A stretch of DNA of 64,000 nucleotides from Tolypothrix bouteillei VB521301 (GCF_000760695.4 NZ_JHEG04000001.1:5338204-5402203); one strand, 5' to 3'; numbered from the stretch's first letter, positions 45,960 to 57,196 are shown. Numbers and translations: made by a program. The notes: generated by a model not told the origin, from the sequence alone.

Positions 45960-48900
45960 TTATTGACGACTATCGCACAGGTTGCGATCGCCTTCTTTTA
46001 TTTCCGAATTCGTCTGTAAATAATCTCGTATGCGATCGCAACCGTAAGCCAGTGCATCTAGATTGAGAATCTTTGATAGATGCCATAAAATCAGCGTGTT
46101 GTCTTCGCCGACTGAAGCCAGCAAAGTACCGTCACGACTGAGCGCAATTCCCCTCACTGTTGAACTATGTCCTTTAAGGGTCGTTACTTCCCGACCGTTA
46201 AGCTGCCAAAGTTTAACAGTGCTGTCTACACTTGCAGAAGCAACGATCTGACCGTTGGGACTAAAAGCAACTCCCCAAACTGCACCATGATGACCCTTAA
46301 AAGTTCGCAGCAAAGTGCCATCAATTTTCCAGAGCTTAATTGTGTTGTCTCCACCGCCAGATGCGATCGTTTGACCGTCGGGGCTAAATGCTACTCTCCA
46401 TACAGAAGTATCATCATGACTTTGAAGAGTTGTGAGTAACTTACCATCAAGATTCCACAGTCTCACCTTACCGTCACCACCAGCAGAAGCAACCATCCGA
46501 CTATCTGGGCTAAACGCAACTTGCCAAACACCACCTTCATTCCCTGTTAAAGTGTTTAGCAAACTCCCATTAGGGTTCCAGAGCTTAACGGTATTATCTT
46601 GACTTCCTGAAGCTAAAGTTCGACCATCAGGACTAAAGGCAACTGTCAATATCAATGCATCATGACCGGGGAAAGTCTTTAGCAGAGTTCCGTCTTGTCT
46701 CCAAAGTTGCAAGTTCTTGTCGCCATTGGCAAATACAATTGACTTGCGATCTGGATTGAAAGCAAGTGAAAAAATCCCAGAAGTTTGTTTTGATTTTAAG
46801 AACTTGTTGAGCAATTCACCACGACGATTCCAGAACTTAGCCGTGTGATCGAGACTCCCAGTCGCAATGATTTTGCTGTCAGAACTAATGTCTACTGCCC
46901 AAATTGCCGTTCTGTCAGCAACGACAGTTGTTTGGAATGGGTTCTGGCTCTGCCAAAGTTTGACAGTGTTTTCTGACCCTGCAGAAGCCAGAAAACTACC
47001 ATCTTTGCTCCAGCTGACGCCCCAGACTGAGGCCGTGTGTCCTCTAAGAGTGTTTAGCTCTGTGCCGTCAATACTCCATATTTTTAATGTTTTGTCAATA
47101 CTTGAGGAAGCCAATCGCCGACCATCTGGACTAAACGCAATATCCTGTACCGCAGCATTATGACCTTTGAGAGTTCTGATGGGGGTACCATCTCGTCTCC
47201 AAAGCCTAATTGTTTGGTCGCCACTTGCAGAAGCGATTGTTTGACCGTCGGAGCTAAAAGCCACAGATTCTACGACAGCACGATGACCTTGGAGCGTTTT
47301 GAATAAGGTTCCATCTGTTTTCCATAACTTCACTGTCATGTCGAAACTTGTAGAGGCAAGAGTTTGGCCGTCTGGGCTAAATGCGACTCTCCACACTCCT
47401 GCAGTATGACCCCGGAAAGTTTTGAGTAAAGTACCGTCTCGCTTCCATAGTTTTACTGTTCTATCCATACCACCTGATGCAAGAGTTTGACCGTCCGGAC
47501 TAAAGGCAATTCCCCACACTCCAGCATTATGAGCTTGAAACGTTTTGATCAAAGTCCCATCTCTGTGCCAAAGTTTTATTGTTTGATCGTCGCTTGCAGA
47601 AGCAATTGTTGTTCCATCAGAGCTAAAATCTATACTCCTTATAGGAGCTTTATGACCTCTAAGAGTTGCAACTTCTTTACCATCCCGCTGCCAAAGTTTA
47701 ACTGTTTTATCGACACTTGCTGAGGCAATTTGAGAACTATCAGGACTAATTTCCACTGCTAAAACAGCGGCTGTATGCCCTGATAAGTTGTTATGCTCTT
47801 CTTCTCCATAAACAGCTTGCTGCAAAATAGCATTGACGTCCTGCTCTATATTTGCATCTACTTTCCCCAGTTTTTGAAGTCTTCGTTTGGCTTTGATTGC
47901 GTCTACAAGTGCATCTAACCTGCGATAAGAAGCAAAAAGCCCTTCCGATGAAGAGATTAAGGCTTGAATTTCGCTCAGTCTTGCTTGACGTTCGCTCACA
48001 GTTGCTTTGCGGTATTGAAAAAATATTCCCAGCCCCAACGCGCTAGAAACAATTAATCCACTCCCCACAGCAATCAAAAAAAATCTTTGCAGTCTGGCAC
48101 TTTTTTTCTGTGCAGCCAGTCTGGCTTCTACTTCTTGCAGTCGTTCTGTTTCTAATGCTCGTTGTATTTCTTTTCTCTCATATTCCACAGAAGCAGTGAT
48201 GAACTGATAATCAAGTTCTTGCAAACTTTTGCCCTGTACCCAAACTTGAGCATCAATCAATGCTTGTCCGCGTAACAGCCGCGAAGAATCTGCTTGCTTT
48301 GAGGCAATCCAAGCATCGAACATCTGAGAGTAGGGACGTAGCTCGCCAAGCTGTTTTTCTACCCACTGGAGGTTAAAAATTTCCTCATAAATCCGATTTT
48401 TGACTTGCAATATACCTTGACTTTTGATAATTAACCCGCTTAACAGGAGTTCAATTTGTTCGCGACTGTCATCTGCAGGAATTTTTATTCCTTGTAAAAC
48501 TTGCTGATAAATGCTCAGCAACTTGCCAGCAGAACGTTCGTTCCTAAGAATGCGATCGCGGAGCGTCCGTAAATGCTCTGGTTCGTCTTGAGATTCCCAC
48601 TTATTAATGATGCGAGAACGAACAATATTTTCTACCCAAGATGCTTCATCTATGGCTGCTTTTTCTTTTTGAACAAGTTTTCCTTGCGATGTTTCAGCTA
48701 CTAATTGGCAAACTTTTTGAGTTAGAAATGGTTGTCCTGAAGTCCAATTTAGTATTTCTTGAAGAACTAGAGTGGGATGTTCAACTCGTTCTGTTAATCC
48801 TTGTGTCAAAGGAATTGCTTCTTCTAAAGTAAAACCATATAACTCAATAGCTCTACCAATGTTAAAAGGAGTTCTATTGCGATCGCGAATTAAGTCAGAG

Positions 48901-49457
48901 GGAGTTGCCACTCCAAAGAGTGCAAATGTAATGCGGTTATATTCTGAATCAATCGCTCTTTGATTGTAGCAGTAGCGAATCAAGGCAAAAAAATCATCAA
49001 TTGGGAAACTTAAACTGAGAACGCTATCAATTTCATCAATAAAAATACATAATTTTTCCTTAGGAAATTGCTTCAATAATAATTCTTCGATAAAATCGCT
49101 CAATTTTTGTAACAAAGGAATATCATCCTGTTCTTGCCACCAAGTTTTTAAATTTAGTTTTTCCATACAACCAAATCCCCGCCACAAATCTCCAATGATA
49201 CCTTTGTACCACTGCAAAGGAGTTATTTGTTCGCTACCAATACGGTTCATATCAATAGTTGTACAGCGATATCCTTCTTCTTCTAGATTGTGTTTTGCTC
49301 TCACAAGCAACGATGATTTACCCATTTGACGGGTATTAAAGACATAACAAAATTCTCCTGCTTTTAATGCTGTATAAAGTTTTTCATCTGCATCACGTAC
49401 AACATAACTTGGAGCATCATTGTACAAGCTCCCACCGACTTGGTATTGGCTTAGCAT
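45960..49457 (-). CDS. AAA-like (AAA_35) P-loop protein with 14 WD40 repeats
   Basis: About 1165 residues from the ATG at 49457 (a longer frame to 49520 would overlap the previous gene). The N-terminal AAA-like ATPase has [13 protein letters not shown] (Walker A, GKS 46-48) and [11 protein letters not shown] (Walker B), then a helical sensor region. A Gln/Arg-rich coiled part leads to a membrane helix ([22 protein letters not shown], about 460-482). The C-terminal half has 14 WD40 repeats from [11 protein letters not shown] to LILWHLSK, enough for two seven-bladed propellers. This is a STAND-like plan. The paired gene upstream has the same AAA type. The target is unknown. Confidence 0.9.
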   Translation of the reverse strand: MLSQYQVGGSLYNDAPSYVVRDADEKLYTALKAGEFCYVFNTRQMGKSSLLVRAKHNLEEEGYRCTTIDMNRIGSEQITPLQWYKGIIGDLWRGFGCMEKLNLKTWWQEQDDIPLLQKLSDFIEELLLKQFPKEKLCIFIDEIDSVLSLSFPIDDFFALIRYCYNQRAIDSEYNRITFALFGVATPSDLIRDRNRTPFNIGRAIELYGFTLEEAIPLTQGLTERVEHPTLVLQEILNWTSGQPFLTQKVCQLVAETSQGKLVQKEKAAIDEASWVENIVRSRIINKWESQDEPEHLRTLRDRILRNERSAGKLLSIYQQVLQGIKIPADDSREQIELLLSGLIIKSQGILQVKNRIYEEIFNLQWVEKQLGELRPYSQMFDAWIASKQADSSRLLRGQALIDAQVWVQGKSLQELDYQFITASVEYERKEIQRALETERLQEVEARLAAQKKSARLQRFFLIAVGSGLIVSSALGLGIFFQYRKATVSERQARLSEIQALISSSEGLFASYRRLDALVDAIKAKRRLQKLGKVDANIEQDVNAILQQAVYGEEEHNNLSGHTAAVLAVEISPDSSQIASASVDKTVKLWQRDGKEVATLRGHKAPIRSIDFSSDGTTIASASDDQTIKLWHRDGTLIKTFQAHNAGVWGIAFSPDGQTLASGGMDRTVKLWKRDGTLLKTFRGHTAGVWRVAFSPDGQTLASTSFDMTVKLWKTDGTLFKTLQGHRAVVESVAFSSDGQTIASASGDQTIRLWRRDGTPIRTLKGHNAAVQDIAFSPDGRRLASSSIDKTLKIWSIDGTELNTLRGHTASVWGVSWSKDGSFLASAGSENTVKLWQSQNPFQTTVVADRTAIWAVDISSDSKIIATGSLDHTAKFWNRRGELLNKFLKSKQTSGIFSLAFNPDRKSIVFANGDKNLQLWRQDGTLLKTFPGHDALILTVAFSPDGRTLASGSQDNTVKLWNPNGSLLNTLTGNEGGVWQVAFSPDSRMVASAGGDGKVRLWNLDGKLLTTLQSHDDTSVWRVAFSPDGQTIASGGGDNTIKLWKIDGTLLRTFKGHHGAVWGVAFSPNGQIVASASVDSTVKLWQLNGREVTTLKGHSSTVRGIALSRDGTLLASVGEDNTLILWHLSKILNLDALAYGCDRIRDYLQTNSEIKEGDRNLCDSRQ

Positions 49458-49473
49458 GGAGAATTTGTTTTGA

Positions 49474-50793
49474 TTAATTTTGTAATAATTGATTCTTAAA
49501 ATATAGCCGATATAGTTCACAACTAGGTGTCACTGAATCACCATTGATATTGACTAACCCAAGACTATCTAGTTTATAAGTTATCAAGGAAGTTAATTTA
49601 ACAGATTCTTCTACTGCAATCACCTGTTGAAAAGCTTGTTCTAATACGGAATCAAATTTTAATACAGATAGCAGCCTGCGTAAATGACTGCTATAAATAC
49701 CTGATTCTGTCGGGGCTTCTCGTAAAACTTGTTTCAGTGTCAAATCACCGCGACAAAGGTAATAGAAAGCAAGTCGTAATAAGTAAGGATGACCTCCTAC
49801 AAGCTCCATCAGTTGTTTGGTTTGGGTACTACTCCAACTGAGTTGGTGACGTTGCGCTAATGCAGACACTTGCTCGGATGTAAATTGTGGTAATTTAAGC
49901 GGTAAACCTACATTAAACGGAGATTGATTGAGATGAAGTGGAATATAAATTTCTGTAGAATAAGCAAGAACTAAACGAAGTTTTTGCCAAATTTTTATAA
50001 CCTTAGCTTGCTCGTACCAAGAGCGTAGCAATGATAAAAAATCTTCTGCGATATCGGGGTATTCAAAGAGTATATTGACTTCATTTAATCCTAAAACGAG
50101 AGGCGTCTGCATTTGTTTTAAGAGGTGTCCTTGAAAATAAATAGTACAGCTTACTTTACTGCCCATATCTTCATCCCAATAATCATCCAGTTGGGGGTCT
50201 AGCATTAATTGTCTGCTAACATTCATGCTAAACCAACGAAAAAATTTATCTGAGTTGGCTAGCACAGATTTATCCGCTTGCTGAAAGTCAATATTGACGG
50301 TACGGTATTCCTGCAATTCACTATAAGAAAAAATCTTCAACATTAAAGATGTTTTTCCCATTTTCCAAGGAGCTTTAATACAAATAATACTGCCTGGTTT
50401 CGTCACTTCCTCACAAGCAAGTTCCTCAATGGGAGGACGTACCACATAAAACGGAGAGTCCGCACTAACGGGAGCACCTGGAAATTCCAGTAAAGGAGGA
50501 GTACTTTGACTGCGGTGTTGTCCGATAAATTGTTGTTGGGTTTTCGTGAGTTGGCGCGACTCAAATAACAACCGTAAGTTATTTTTATTTATCGGTTCTT
50601 TCCAGTAATCGCTCAAGACAGACCACAAGTCGGAAGCCGTGCGACCGAGGTATTCTTTGACGTAATTCGTTTCCTCTGCCATGCTGGCATAAGTTTTCCC
50701 TTCCCACGAATAACGCAATACCAATTCTTGTAATGGTGTTAAACTGTCGGGAAGACTGACTTTGAGTAGGTCTACGAGTTCATCCACATTCAT
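49474..50793 (-). CDS. HTH-like plus AAA_35 P-loop protein
   Basis: A 439-residue protein. The N-terminal 85 residues resemble the helix-turn-helix-like domain found at the start of cyanobacterial AAA_35 and vWA-MoxR-associated proteins ([44 protein letters not shown]). Then comes an AAA-like domain with Walker A in [13 protein letters not shown] (GKT 146-148) and a Walker B whose acidic position reads [11 protein letters not shown], with Asn where Asp is usual. A C-terminal winged-helix-like end follows. It lies 16 bases before the AAA-WD40 gene, so they are probably one operon. Confidence 0.87.
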   Translation of the reverse strand: MNVDELVDLLKVSLPDSLTPLQELVLRYSWEGKTYASMAEETNYVKEYLGRTASDLWSVLSDYWKEPINKNNLRLLFESRQLTKTQQQFIGQHRSQSTPPLLEFPGAPVSADSPFYVVRPPIEELACEEVTKPGSIICIKAPWKMGKTSLMLKIFSYSELQEYRTVNIDFQQADKSVLANSDKFFRWFSMNVSRQLMLDPQLDDYWDEDMGSKVSCTIYFQGHLLKQMQTPLVLGLNEVNILFEYPDIAEDFLSLLRSWYEQAKVIKIWQKLRLVLAYSTEIYIPLHLNQSPFNVGLPLKLPQFTSEQVSALAQRHQLSWSSTQTKQLMELVGGHPYLLRLAFYYLCRGDLTLKQVLREAPTESGIYSSHLRRLLSVLKFDSVLEQAFQQVIAVEESVKLTSLITYKLDSLGLVNINGDSVTPSCELYRLYFKNQLLQN

Positions 50794-51268
50794 TTGTGTA
50801 GCTCTATTTTTACCTTATTTTGAGAATCGTATTCAATGGGAGTTGTCATGGCTGTTATCACAAAAGTAACTTTTTTTATTTGCGCGAGTCGTTTTCTCCC
50901 AAAAGAGGTTAATTTAGGTACTTGACAGAATCACTTTTACGTGAAGCTCCGATTATAATTAAGTTTTAGCAGTTGTGTTAGTTATATTCAAGATAAGAAC
51001 AATACATTTTTAGTCTAAAAGTATACAATTTTTTTCTTGGATTTGAAAAATTTTGGAAAGAAAAATAACTTTTTTGATACGGAGTAGAACTCGAAAGAGA
51101 CGTCCAATCTAAAAATCAAGCTACTGTCTTTACTTCCGGTCACTGATATAAAGTCATATGCTGGAGTAGAAACCATAAGTGTTCTTATATGAAAGTAAAG
51201 GGAAAATATTAAGCAATAACACTTAAATTTTTTCGAGAAATTTACCCCTTTCATGATGACATCAAGAA
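50794..51268. other. Gene-free divergent region
   Basis: 475 bases between the AAA operon (minus) and the MHYT kinase (plus). It is AT-rich with a T-rich minus frame of no clear sense (51015-51278). The promoters for both directions must lie here; no repeat found. Confidence 0.5.
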
Positions 51269-53668
51269 GTGGTTGCAAACACCCCGCTAATTTTCTCTAT
51301 GCTTGAGATGATTTCTGGAAATTACGAACTACCCTTGGTAACGCTGTCATTTGTGATGGCTGCGATCGCTTCCTATACAGCGCTAGAGTTAGCCTGTCGA
51401 GTGACTCCTTCTTCACCATCGAAATCTCGATGGATTTGGAGCATTGGTGGTGCTATAGCAATGGGAACGGGTATTTGGTCAATGCATTTCATTGCTATGT
51501 TAGCCTTCCACCTACCCCTTCCCATCTCTTATGACATCAAAATGACAATAATATCTTGGATAGATGCGATTATGGCTTCCGAGATAGCAATGCTTTTATT
51601 GAGTCAATCGCAACTTAGCCTGCGGATACTGCTTGGCGGTAGTACCGTTATGGGATTAGCCATTGCGTCCATGCACTACTTGGGAATGGTAGGGATGAAA
51701 GTTTCAGGAGCAACAATGCATTACAACCCATGGCTTGTTGCTTTATCAGTAGGAATTGCGATCGCTGCGTCAGGTGCTTCACTATGGCTGGCTTTTCGCT
51801 TCCGCAACCCAAGCAAAACTGGTTTGAATCGGTTGAAATTCAGTAGTGCGCTGGTTATGGGGATTGCTATTAGCAGTATGCACTACACTGGGATGTGGGC
51901 AACTCATTTTATCCAGGTACCGGAATTATTGCTAGCGATCCCCGAGCCATCGTCCAATGTTGGGTTAGCAATTCAAATCGGTATTGGATCTTTTCTGATT
52001 CTGATGACTGCTTTACTGACTTCATTCTTTGACAGTCGGTATGCTGCTCAACTCGTTTGGCAAAAAGCTTTACAAGAAAGTGCTGAACGGGAAAAAGCCT
52101 TAACGAAAGCCATTCTGAGAATGCGACAAACATTAGATATTCAGTCTATCTTTAACACAACAACATCAGAATTAAGAGAGGTTATAAATTGCGATCGCGT
52201 GGTTATATATCGCTTTCATTCTGACTGGAGTGGAGAATTTGTTGCTGAATCTGTTGGTGATGGATGGAGGTCTCTATCAAAGGAACAAATTAACAATTCC
52301 AAACTGCAAGATAATGCTCTTTTAGATAAACGTTGTATTCTCAAGAATGTGGTCGGCGAACCAGACAGTTTCTTTGAAAGTTCTTTTGTTATAAAAGACA
52401 CTTATCTACAACAGACTCAAGGTGGTGGTTTTGAGGGAGGAACGACCTATCGGGTTGTAGATAATATTTATAATGCTGGGTTTAATGATTGTTATATTAA
52501 TTTTTTAGAACAACTTCAAGCTAAAGCATATATTATTGTACCAATTTTTTCCAATCGGAAACTTTGGGGATTGTTAGCGACTTATCAAAATTTCCAACCG
52601 CGTCAGTGGAAAGATGTAGAAATCAATATTGTTGCACAAATTAGCAATCAGCTAGGAGTGGCTCTAGAGCATTCCGAACTTTTAGAACAGACAAAGAATC
52701 AGTCCATAATATTGCAACAAGAAATTCAAGAAAGATTGCAAGCGGAAGCTTTACTCAAGCAACAAAAGCAAGAACTAGAAAAAGCGTTAAGCAATCTCAA
52801 ACAAGCAGAAGCTCAATTGATTCAGAATGAAAAGATGGTAGCACTAGGACAACTAGTTGCAGGTATTGCTCATGAAATTAACAATCCTATAGGATTTATT
52901 TTCGGCAATCTTGAATATACCAATCAATACTTACAAGACTTGCTTCATTTGATTCGACTTTATCATCAAGAGTATCCTCATTCTATATATAAATTCAATG
53001 AAATTTTTAAAGAATTAGACTTAGATTTAGTCAGCCAAGACCTAGAAAGCAGCATGATTTCCATGCAAAGAGGCGTTCAACGAATTTGGCAACTCGTTCT
53101 TTCTCTCCGCAATTTTTCCAGACTAGATGAATCAAAAATTAAACCTGTCAATATTCATGAAGGTATCGATAGCACTTTATTACTGTTGCAACATCGTCTT
53201 AGAGCAACAACATTTCGCCCTGAAATAACAGTCCTAGCAAAGTACGGGCAATTGCCGTTTGTAACCTGCTATCCCAGCCTGCTCAATCAAGTCTTTATGC
53301 ATTTGTTAAACAACGCCATAGATGCTCTAGACGAACGAAGCAACAAAGAAGATTTTCTGCCCAAAATTTGTATTTACACGGAAATTACAGAGACTCACAC
53401 TGTCAAGATTCGCATTGTGGATAATGGTTGTGGAATTTCCGATGCAGTAAAGTCTCGTTTGTTCGATCCATTTTTTACTAGCAAGGCAGTAGGTAAAGGG
53501 ATGGGTTTGGGCTTAGCAATTAGCTATCAAATTATTGTGCAACAGCACCAAGGTAAGCTAACTTATTATTCGGTACCCCGGCAAAGAACAGAGTTTGTCA
53601 TTGAAATTCCACTACATTGTGCGGGAGTTAACGCAGGGACACAATGTCTCGTACCCGTACAGGGTTAG
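51269..53668 (+). CDS. MHYT-GAF sensor histidine kinase
   Basis: A 799-residue sensor. The MHYT domain (about 20-250) has seven helices with SMHFIAML (His73), SMHYLGMV (His135) and SMHYTGMW (His204), a proposed metal or gas sensing site. The GAF domain (about 290-470) is cyanobacteriochrome-like: CDRVVIYRFHSDWSGEFVAESV, DTYLQQTQGGGF, NAGFNDCYINFLEQLQAKAYIIVPIF with Cys407-Tyr408 at the usual bilin-Cys place. The kinase follows: a coiled coil, IAHEINNPIGF H-box (His534), HLLNNAIDAL, DNGCGIS and GKGMGLGLAIS. GTG at 51269 or ATG at 51299 start it. No response regulator is adjacent. Confidence 0.9.
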   Translation: MVANTPLIFSMLEMISGNYELPLVTLSFVMAAIASYTALELACRVTPSSPSKSRWIWSIGGAIAMGTGIWSMHFIAMLAFHLPLPISYDIKMTIISWIDAIMASEIAMLLLSQSQLSLRILLGGSTVMGLAIASMHYLGMVGMKVSGATMHYNPWLVALSVGIAIAASGASLWLAFRFRNPSKTGLNRLKFSSALVMGIAISSMHYTGMWATHFIQVPELLLAIPEPSSNVGLAIQIGIGSFLILMTALLTSFFDSRYAAQLVWQKALQESAEREKALTKAILRMRQTLDIQSIFNTTTSELREVINCDRVVIYRFHSDWSGEFVAESVGDGWRSLSKEQINNSKLQDNALLDKRCILKNVVGEPDSFFESSFVIKDTYLQQTQGGGFEGGTTYRVVDNIYNAGFNDCYINFLEQLQAKAYIIVPIFSNRKLWGLLATYQNFQPRQWKDVEINIVAQISNQLGVALEHSELLEQTKNQSIILQQEIQERLQAEALLKQQKQELEKALSNLKQAEAQLIQNEKMVALGQLVAGIAHEINNPIGFIFGNLEYTNQYLQDLLHLIRLYHQEYPHSIYKFNEIFKELDLDLVSQDLESSMISMQRGVQRIWQLVLSLRNFSRLDESKIKPVNIHEGIDSTLLLLQHRLRATTFRPEITVLAKYGQLPFVTCYPSLLNQVFMHLLNNAIDALDERSNKEDFLPKICIYTEITETHTVKIRIVDNGCGISDAVKSRLFDPFFTSKAVGKGMGLGLAISYQIIVQQHQGKLTYYSVPRQRTEFVIEIPLHCAGVNAGTQCLVPVQG

Positions 53669-54289
53669 TTACTGGTTATTAGTTATTAAAGTAATACCAA
53701 AGAGAGCAGAAAGTACTTGCTTAAGATCGCCGGGAACGGCATATGTATTTATATCTTTATAAACTATTTTTTCTTGGCGTTGGAAAATTCCAAACTTCCA
53801 AGTATCTCCTGTTGTGACAGTTCCATAAAGCATTGGAACTGTCGAGTCAGTCCATCGATCCAGAGCAATTAATTCCACTGCTAGCTGGGTAAAACCCCTA
53901 GCTAAATCAGCATTTTTAGCTTCGATGACTAATAAATTTTGCCCAGTAGGAATAAAATAATCAAAGCTACCTTTGAGCCAATTGCTTACCCAAATGAAAT
54001 ATTCAATTTTGAGTGGTGCTTGAATAAACTTACAAACAGTCTTGAGAATTGGAAAGATTAACGCTTCGCGTCGATCCATTTCTGAAGTAGGATCTACTAA
54101 GGTCAAATTTTCTTGCAGTTCTACTCTCAATGGTTCTAAATCGATTGGTAATTGTTGTGGCAGTTGAAGATCCGTATTATTCAAGCGAACACTAAATTCA
54201 GTGAGAATGTCAGCACTATCATAGGCTAATTCAGCATATTTGCTAAAAGTATAGCTCTCGGATGGATCGAGAATCCTGGCTTTGGTCAT
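53669..54289 (-). CDS. PD-(D/E)XK nuclease-like protein
   Basis: A 206-residue protein with a plausible PD-(D/E)XK core: GSFDYFIPTGQNLLVIEAKNADLARGFTQLAVELIALDRW, where SFDYF gives the Asp and VIEAK gives the E-x-K pair. The following Gln-rich helix also fits. It may be a nuclease or nuclease-derived protein similar to the N-terminal part of HsdR-like enzymes; no helicase or modification partner is nearby. Its stop codon directly abuts the kinase stop (convergent, no gap). Confidence 0.62.
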   Translation of the reverse strand: MTKARILDPSESYTFSKYAELAYDSADILTEFSVRLNNTDLQLPQQLPIDLEPLRVELQENLTLVDPTSEMDRREALIFPILKTVCKFIQAPLKIEYFIWVSNWLKGSFDYFIPTGQNLLVIEAKNADLARGFTQLAVELIALDRWTDSTVPMLYGTVTTGDTWKFGIFQRQEKIVYKDINTYAVPGDLKQVLSALFGITLITNNQ

Positions 54290-54330
54290 GTTACAGGTGG
54301 TGCTAAATCACAATTAATTGTAGTAGATAA

Positions 54331-55599
54331 TTAAGTAGGATTGCTTAGAAGTAGTTTTTTAGCAAGCCATACCCACAATCTATTTTCATGTAGTACCTGC
54401 ACGTAATTAGTATCTACTTGATTGACTCTAGCAAAGATGCTCGGCTGTCTTAATACAATTACCCATATTAAAGTAATAACTTTGTAGAGAAGACCTAACC
54501 ATCGGTGGTAAACTATAAGTGCAATTAGGTTGAGGTCAGAAGCAGCATGACCTTCTTTAACTTGCTGACGGGAAAATTCTGGTAAGACGATGGACAATCG
54601 ATCGCTGTGCTGCTGAAGTAACGAGTCAAGTGCAACTGCATCTGCAACAGCCGCAGTACAACCTTGTCCTAAAATACTAAACATTCCATGTGCAGCATCT
54701 CCAATTAGGACTGCGCTACCTTCTAGATCGTGATAGCAGGAACACTGACTCCAGTATTCATTTCCTGGCTGGGCTGCCAAGAATGTCTCAGCTTCATTGC
54801 TATCGAGTTTGAATGCAGGCAAGTTCTTTGGAGACATTTGTTGTAATAACTGCTGCAATTCTTCTACTGTTGACACTCCACATGGATTGTTGGTGTCGCT
54901 ACTACCTACTGGTTGCCAGAATATTAGTGCATTGAAACTACTTTCTTTTTGCGGTAACAAAGCACCAAAAATTAGACCAAACTGAGGGCTGTGCTTTTGA
55001 AGTCGAATGATGCGGGACGGATGTTGTTGTAGTTCTGGTTGTACGGGTATTTGCAGCACTTTCCAGACGTGCGGTCGTTGCTGCTGTTGAAAATTATTTT
55101 TGTCTGGTTTTGAAACCATCATGGCACTTCTGATGGTTGAGTAAATTCCATCCGCCCCGATTAAGAGATCGTATGGCACTTTTTCAGAACCAGTGTCTCC
55201 GTCAATGATAATCTCGCGATGTGTAAGATCGACATTTACTACTGGAGTGTTAAAGTTTATCCATAGCCGTGAGTTTTCATTGGACTCGCGCTCGCCATAA
55301 AGAGTCAGTAGCGATCGCAATAGTAACGCACACAACTGACGACGCGGAATCAAGATCAATCCACTAGGAAAGTTTATGCCTTGAGAGACTAATTGTTCCT
55401 CCAAACCATCAATACTTTTGAACCAATTTTGGATTCTTGCACCCAATCCTAAACCAAATTCTTTGCTATCGCAGTACTCTAAATCAATGGGATTTTTGTT
55501 AGATTCGTAAATTTTTACTTTGTAGCTTGGATTTCGGGCTAGCAATCTATGTGCTAAAAATAAACCAGTCGGTCCCGCACCAACAATGATTACATTCAT
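54331..55599 (-). CDS. FAD-dependent monooxygenase
   Basis: A 422-residue group A flavin monooxygenase. Rossmann motif VIIVGAGPTGLFLAHRLL at the N-terminus, the DG motif LIGADGIYSTIRSAM in the middle, and the GD motif SAVLIGDAAHGMFSILGQGCTAAVADA binding the FAD ribityl. Resembles aromatic hydroxylases of the PHBH/kynurenine monooxygenase type. The C-terminal helix (LIALIVYHRWLGLLYKVITLIWVIVLRQP) is hydrophobic and may anchor it to a membrane. The substrate is unknown. It follows the BNR-repeat gene on the same strand. Confidence 0.9.
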   Translation of the reverse strand: MNVIIVGAGPTGLFLAHRLLARNPSYKVKIYESNKNPIDLEYCDSKEFGLGLGARIQNWFKSIDGLEEQLVSQGINFPSGLILIPRRQLCALLLRSLLTLYGERESNENSRLWINFNTPVVNVDLTHREIIIDGDTGSEKVPYDLLIGADGIYSTIRSAMMVSKPDKNNFQQQQRPHVWKVLQIPVQPELQQHPSRIIRLQKHSPQFGLIFGALLPQKESSFNALIFWQPVGSSDTNNPCGVSTVEELQQLLQQMSPKNLPAFKLDSNEAETFLAAQPGNEYWSQCSCYHDLEGSAVLIGDAAHGMFSILGQGCTAAVADAVALDSLLQQHSDRLSIVLPEFSRQQVKEGHAASDLNLIALIVYHRWLGLLYKVITLIWVIVLRQPSIFARVNQVDTNYVQVLHENRLWVWLAKKLLLSNPT

Positions 55600-55636
55600 A
55601 ATACAAGTTAGGTTTGGAAGAAATGTCAGATCTATA

Positions 55637-56626
55637 TTATGCGAGAGACAAACAGTTTATTGAAGCCAAATCTGTGGCTATCTTCTTCCATGTCAAACCT
55701 GCATCGTTTGAGAAGAAAATCTGACCATCACTCGTTCCAAATGCAGCGAAATTTTCTAAAGTGGCAACAGTTCCCGTGTTAATGTTACTTGAAAACCACT
55801 CTGGCAGACCGCGATCGCATTTCTCAAAGGCTCCCGAGCGATCGAGCGGACGGCGATAGATGGCTGCTTTATTAGTACGGGGACCTGTGGAAGCAGTCAT
55901 CAAGATGGTATCCTTGCAAACTGCTATGGCTCGCGAATACACAGCATGCAGATTTGCGCGATCGAAGCTCCAAGTATCTCCTCGATCTTGACTGACTGCT
56001 AATCCCTCAGCTGTGGCTGCCAGTACTAGTTCTGGACGATTTGGAACAGTTCGGACTTCGTGAACATCAGCATGAAAGTCGATGGTAGGTTGCCAAGACT
56101 TTCCTCCATCACGAGAGCGCAAAATACCGCCAACGTGTACGTTGACATAGATTTCTCCAGATTGACTCACTGCAAAAGACCGCACATCAGGAGGATCGCC
56201 CCACGGCGTATACCACTCTGAGCGTCCCTCAACATCTTGAAAGCAATTGAAGCGATGCATATTTCCATCTGTAATGCGGATGAGACAGGCTCCAGATGTT
56301 CCAACCAAAACTTCACCTTCAAGCGGCAGAATACAGTTCAGTTGTAGATCGTTAACTGAGGCGACTTGATGCCACTGGCTGTTAGAATTGCGATGCCAGA
56401 CTGAGTTGTGATTCGCGATTGTCCACAATCCATCTTGGCTTAAAGCAAGATCTGTGATGGAATTCCCTTCAAGTTCAATATGCTGCTCGGAATCAAGAAA
56501 TAGCAAACCCTTAGATGTTCCTGCTACGATTTGGGGCTTGTGCATCACCCGTTCGACATTAGCAAAGTCTGTATCGGCTTGTTGGCGATCGATGGGTTCC
56601 ATTAGTTGCCGTGTTGTATCGTTCAT
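55637..56626 (-). CDS. BNR/Asp-box beta-propeller protein
   Basis: A 329-residue protein from the ATG at 56626 (AGAGG ribosome site 8 bases upstream; an in-frame start exists at 56668). It has several BNR/Asp-box turns: SRDGGKSWQP, SQDRGDTWSF, SNDAGLTWKK, spaced through the length with regular beta-strands. Related proteins are sortilin- or sialidase-type propellers, or photosystem assembly factors such as Ycf48. There is no signal peptide, so it is cytosolic. It is co-directional with the FAD monooxygenase and may belong to the same small operon. Confidence 0.82.
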   Translation of the reverse strand: MNDTTRQLMEPIDRQQADTDFANVERVMHKPQIVAGTSKGLLFLDSEQHIELEGNSITDLALSQDGLWTIANHNSVWHRNSNSQWHQVASVNDLQLNCILPLEGEVLVGTSGACLIRITDGNMHRFNCFQDVEGRSEWYTPWGDPPDVRSFAVSQSGEIYVNVHVGGILRSRDGGKSWQPTIDFHADVHEVRTVPNRPELVLAATAEGLAVSQDRGDTWSFDRANLHAVYSRAIAVCKDTILMTASTGPRTNKAAIYRRPLDRSGAFEKCDRGLPEWFSSNINTGTVATLENFAAFGTSDGQIFFSNDAGLTWKKIATDLASINCLSLA

Positions 56627-56877
56627 AATTTGAACCTCTTTTATCAATGCTGCCACTATGGTTAGCATTTATCCTTGCTAATTAGCTATATCCCGCAACA
56701 TTGGTTACATCTCTAATATAGCAGTCCTATTTAGGTTGCAATTGAAATATCAATCAGGCTTGCGGTAGAGGCAGATGATTCGACAGAATTGATATTTTAG
56801 TATTGTGAAACCTTATTTTTATTTTTTTGCAACTTTCAAAAAGTTGTGGATAAATAGTTGTATAAAGGAGTTCAGCA

Positions 56878-57069
56878 ATGAGTACTGAAAATAGAGTGGA
56901 AGCAACCGCTAAAAACATCGAAGGCAAAATCCAAGAAGCAGTTGGTGAAGTAACTGGCAATCCTAAAGATAAAGCAGAAGGTCAGGCAAAACAGAGAGAA
57001 GCTGCAGTTGAGCATACTGTAGAAAACATCAAAGACGAAAAAAAGGAAGCCATAGATAGATCTTATTAG
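56878..57069 (+). CDS. CsbD-like stress protein
   Basis: A 63-residue highly charged protein: MSTENRVEATAKNIEGKIQEA, VGEVTGNPKDKAEGQAKQ. It matches the CsbD family (small general-stress proteins in bacteria) and should be unstructured or helical and soluble. A good ribosome site (AAGGAG) precedes the ATG at 56878. Divergent from the BNR gene. Confidence 0.93.
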   Translation: MSTENRVEATAKNIEGKIQEAVGEVTGNPKDKAEGQAKQREAAVEHTVENIKDEKKEAIDRSY

Positions 57070-57196
57070 TCTCAGATAAGAATTTTTGTAGGTTGGGTTG
57101 AGGAACGAAACCCAACGTATATATATATGTTGAGTTTTCCCACGGTAAGCTCAACATATATATTTTTGTATTTTCATACATCCTTAAAGTAAATCA

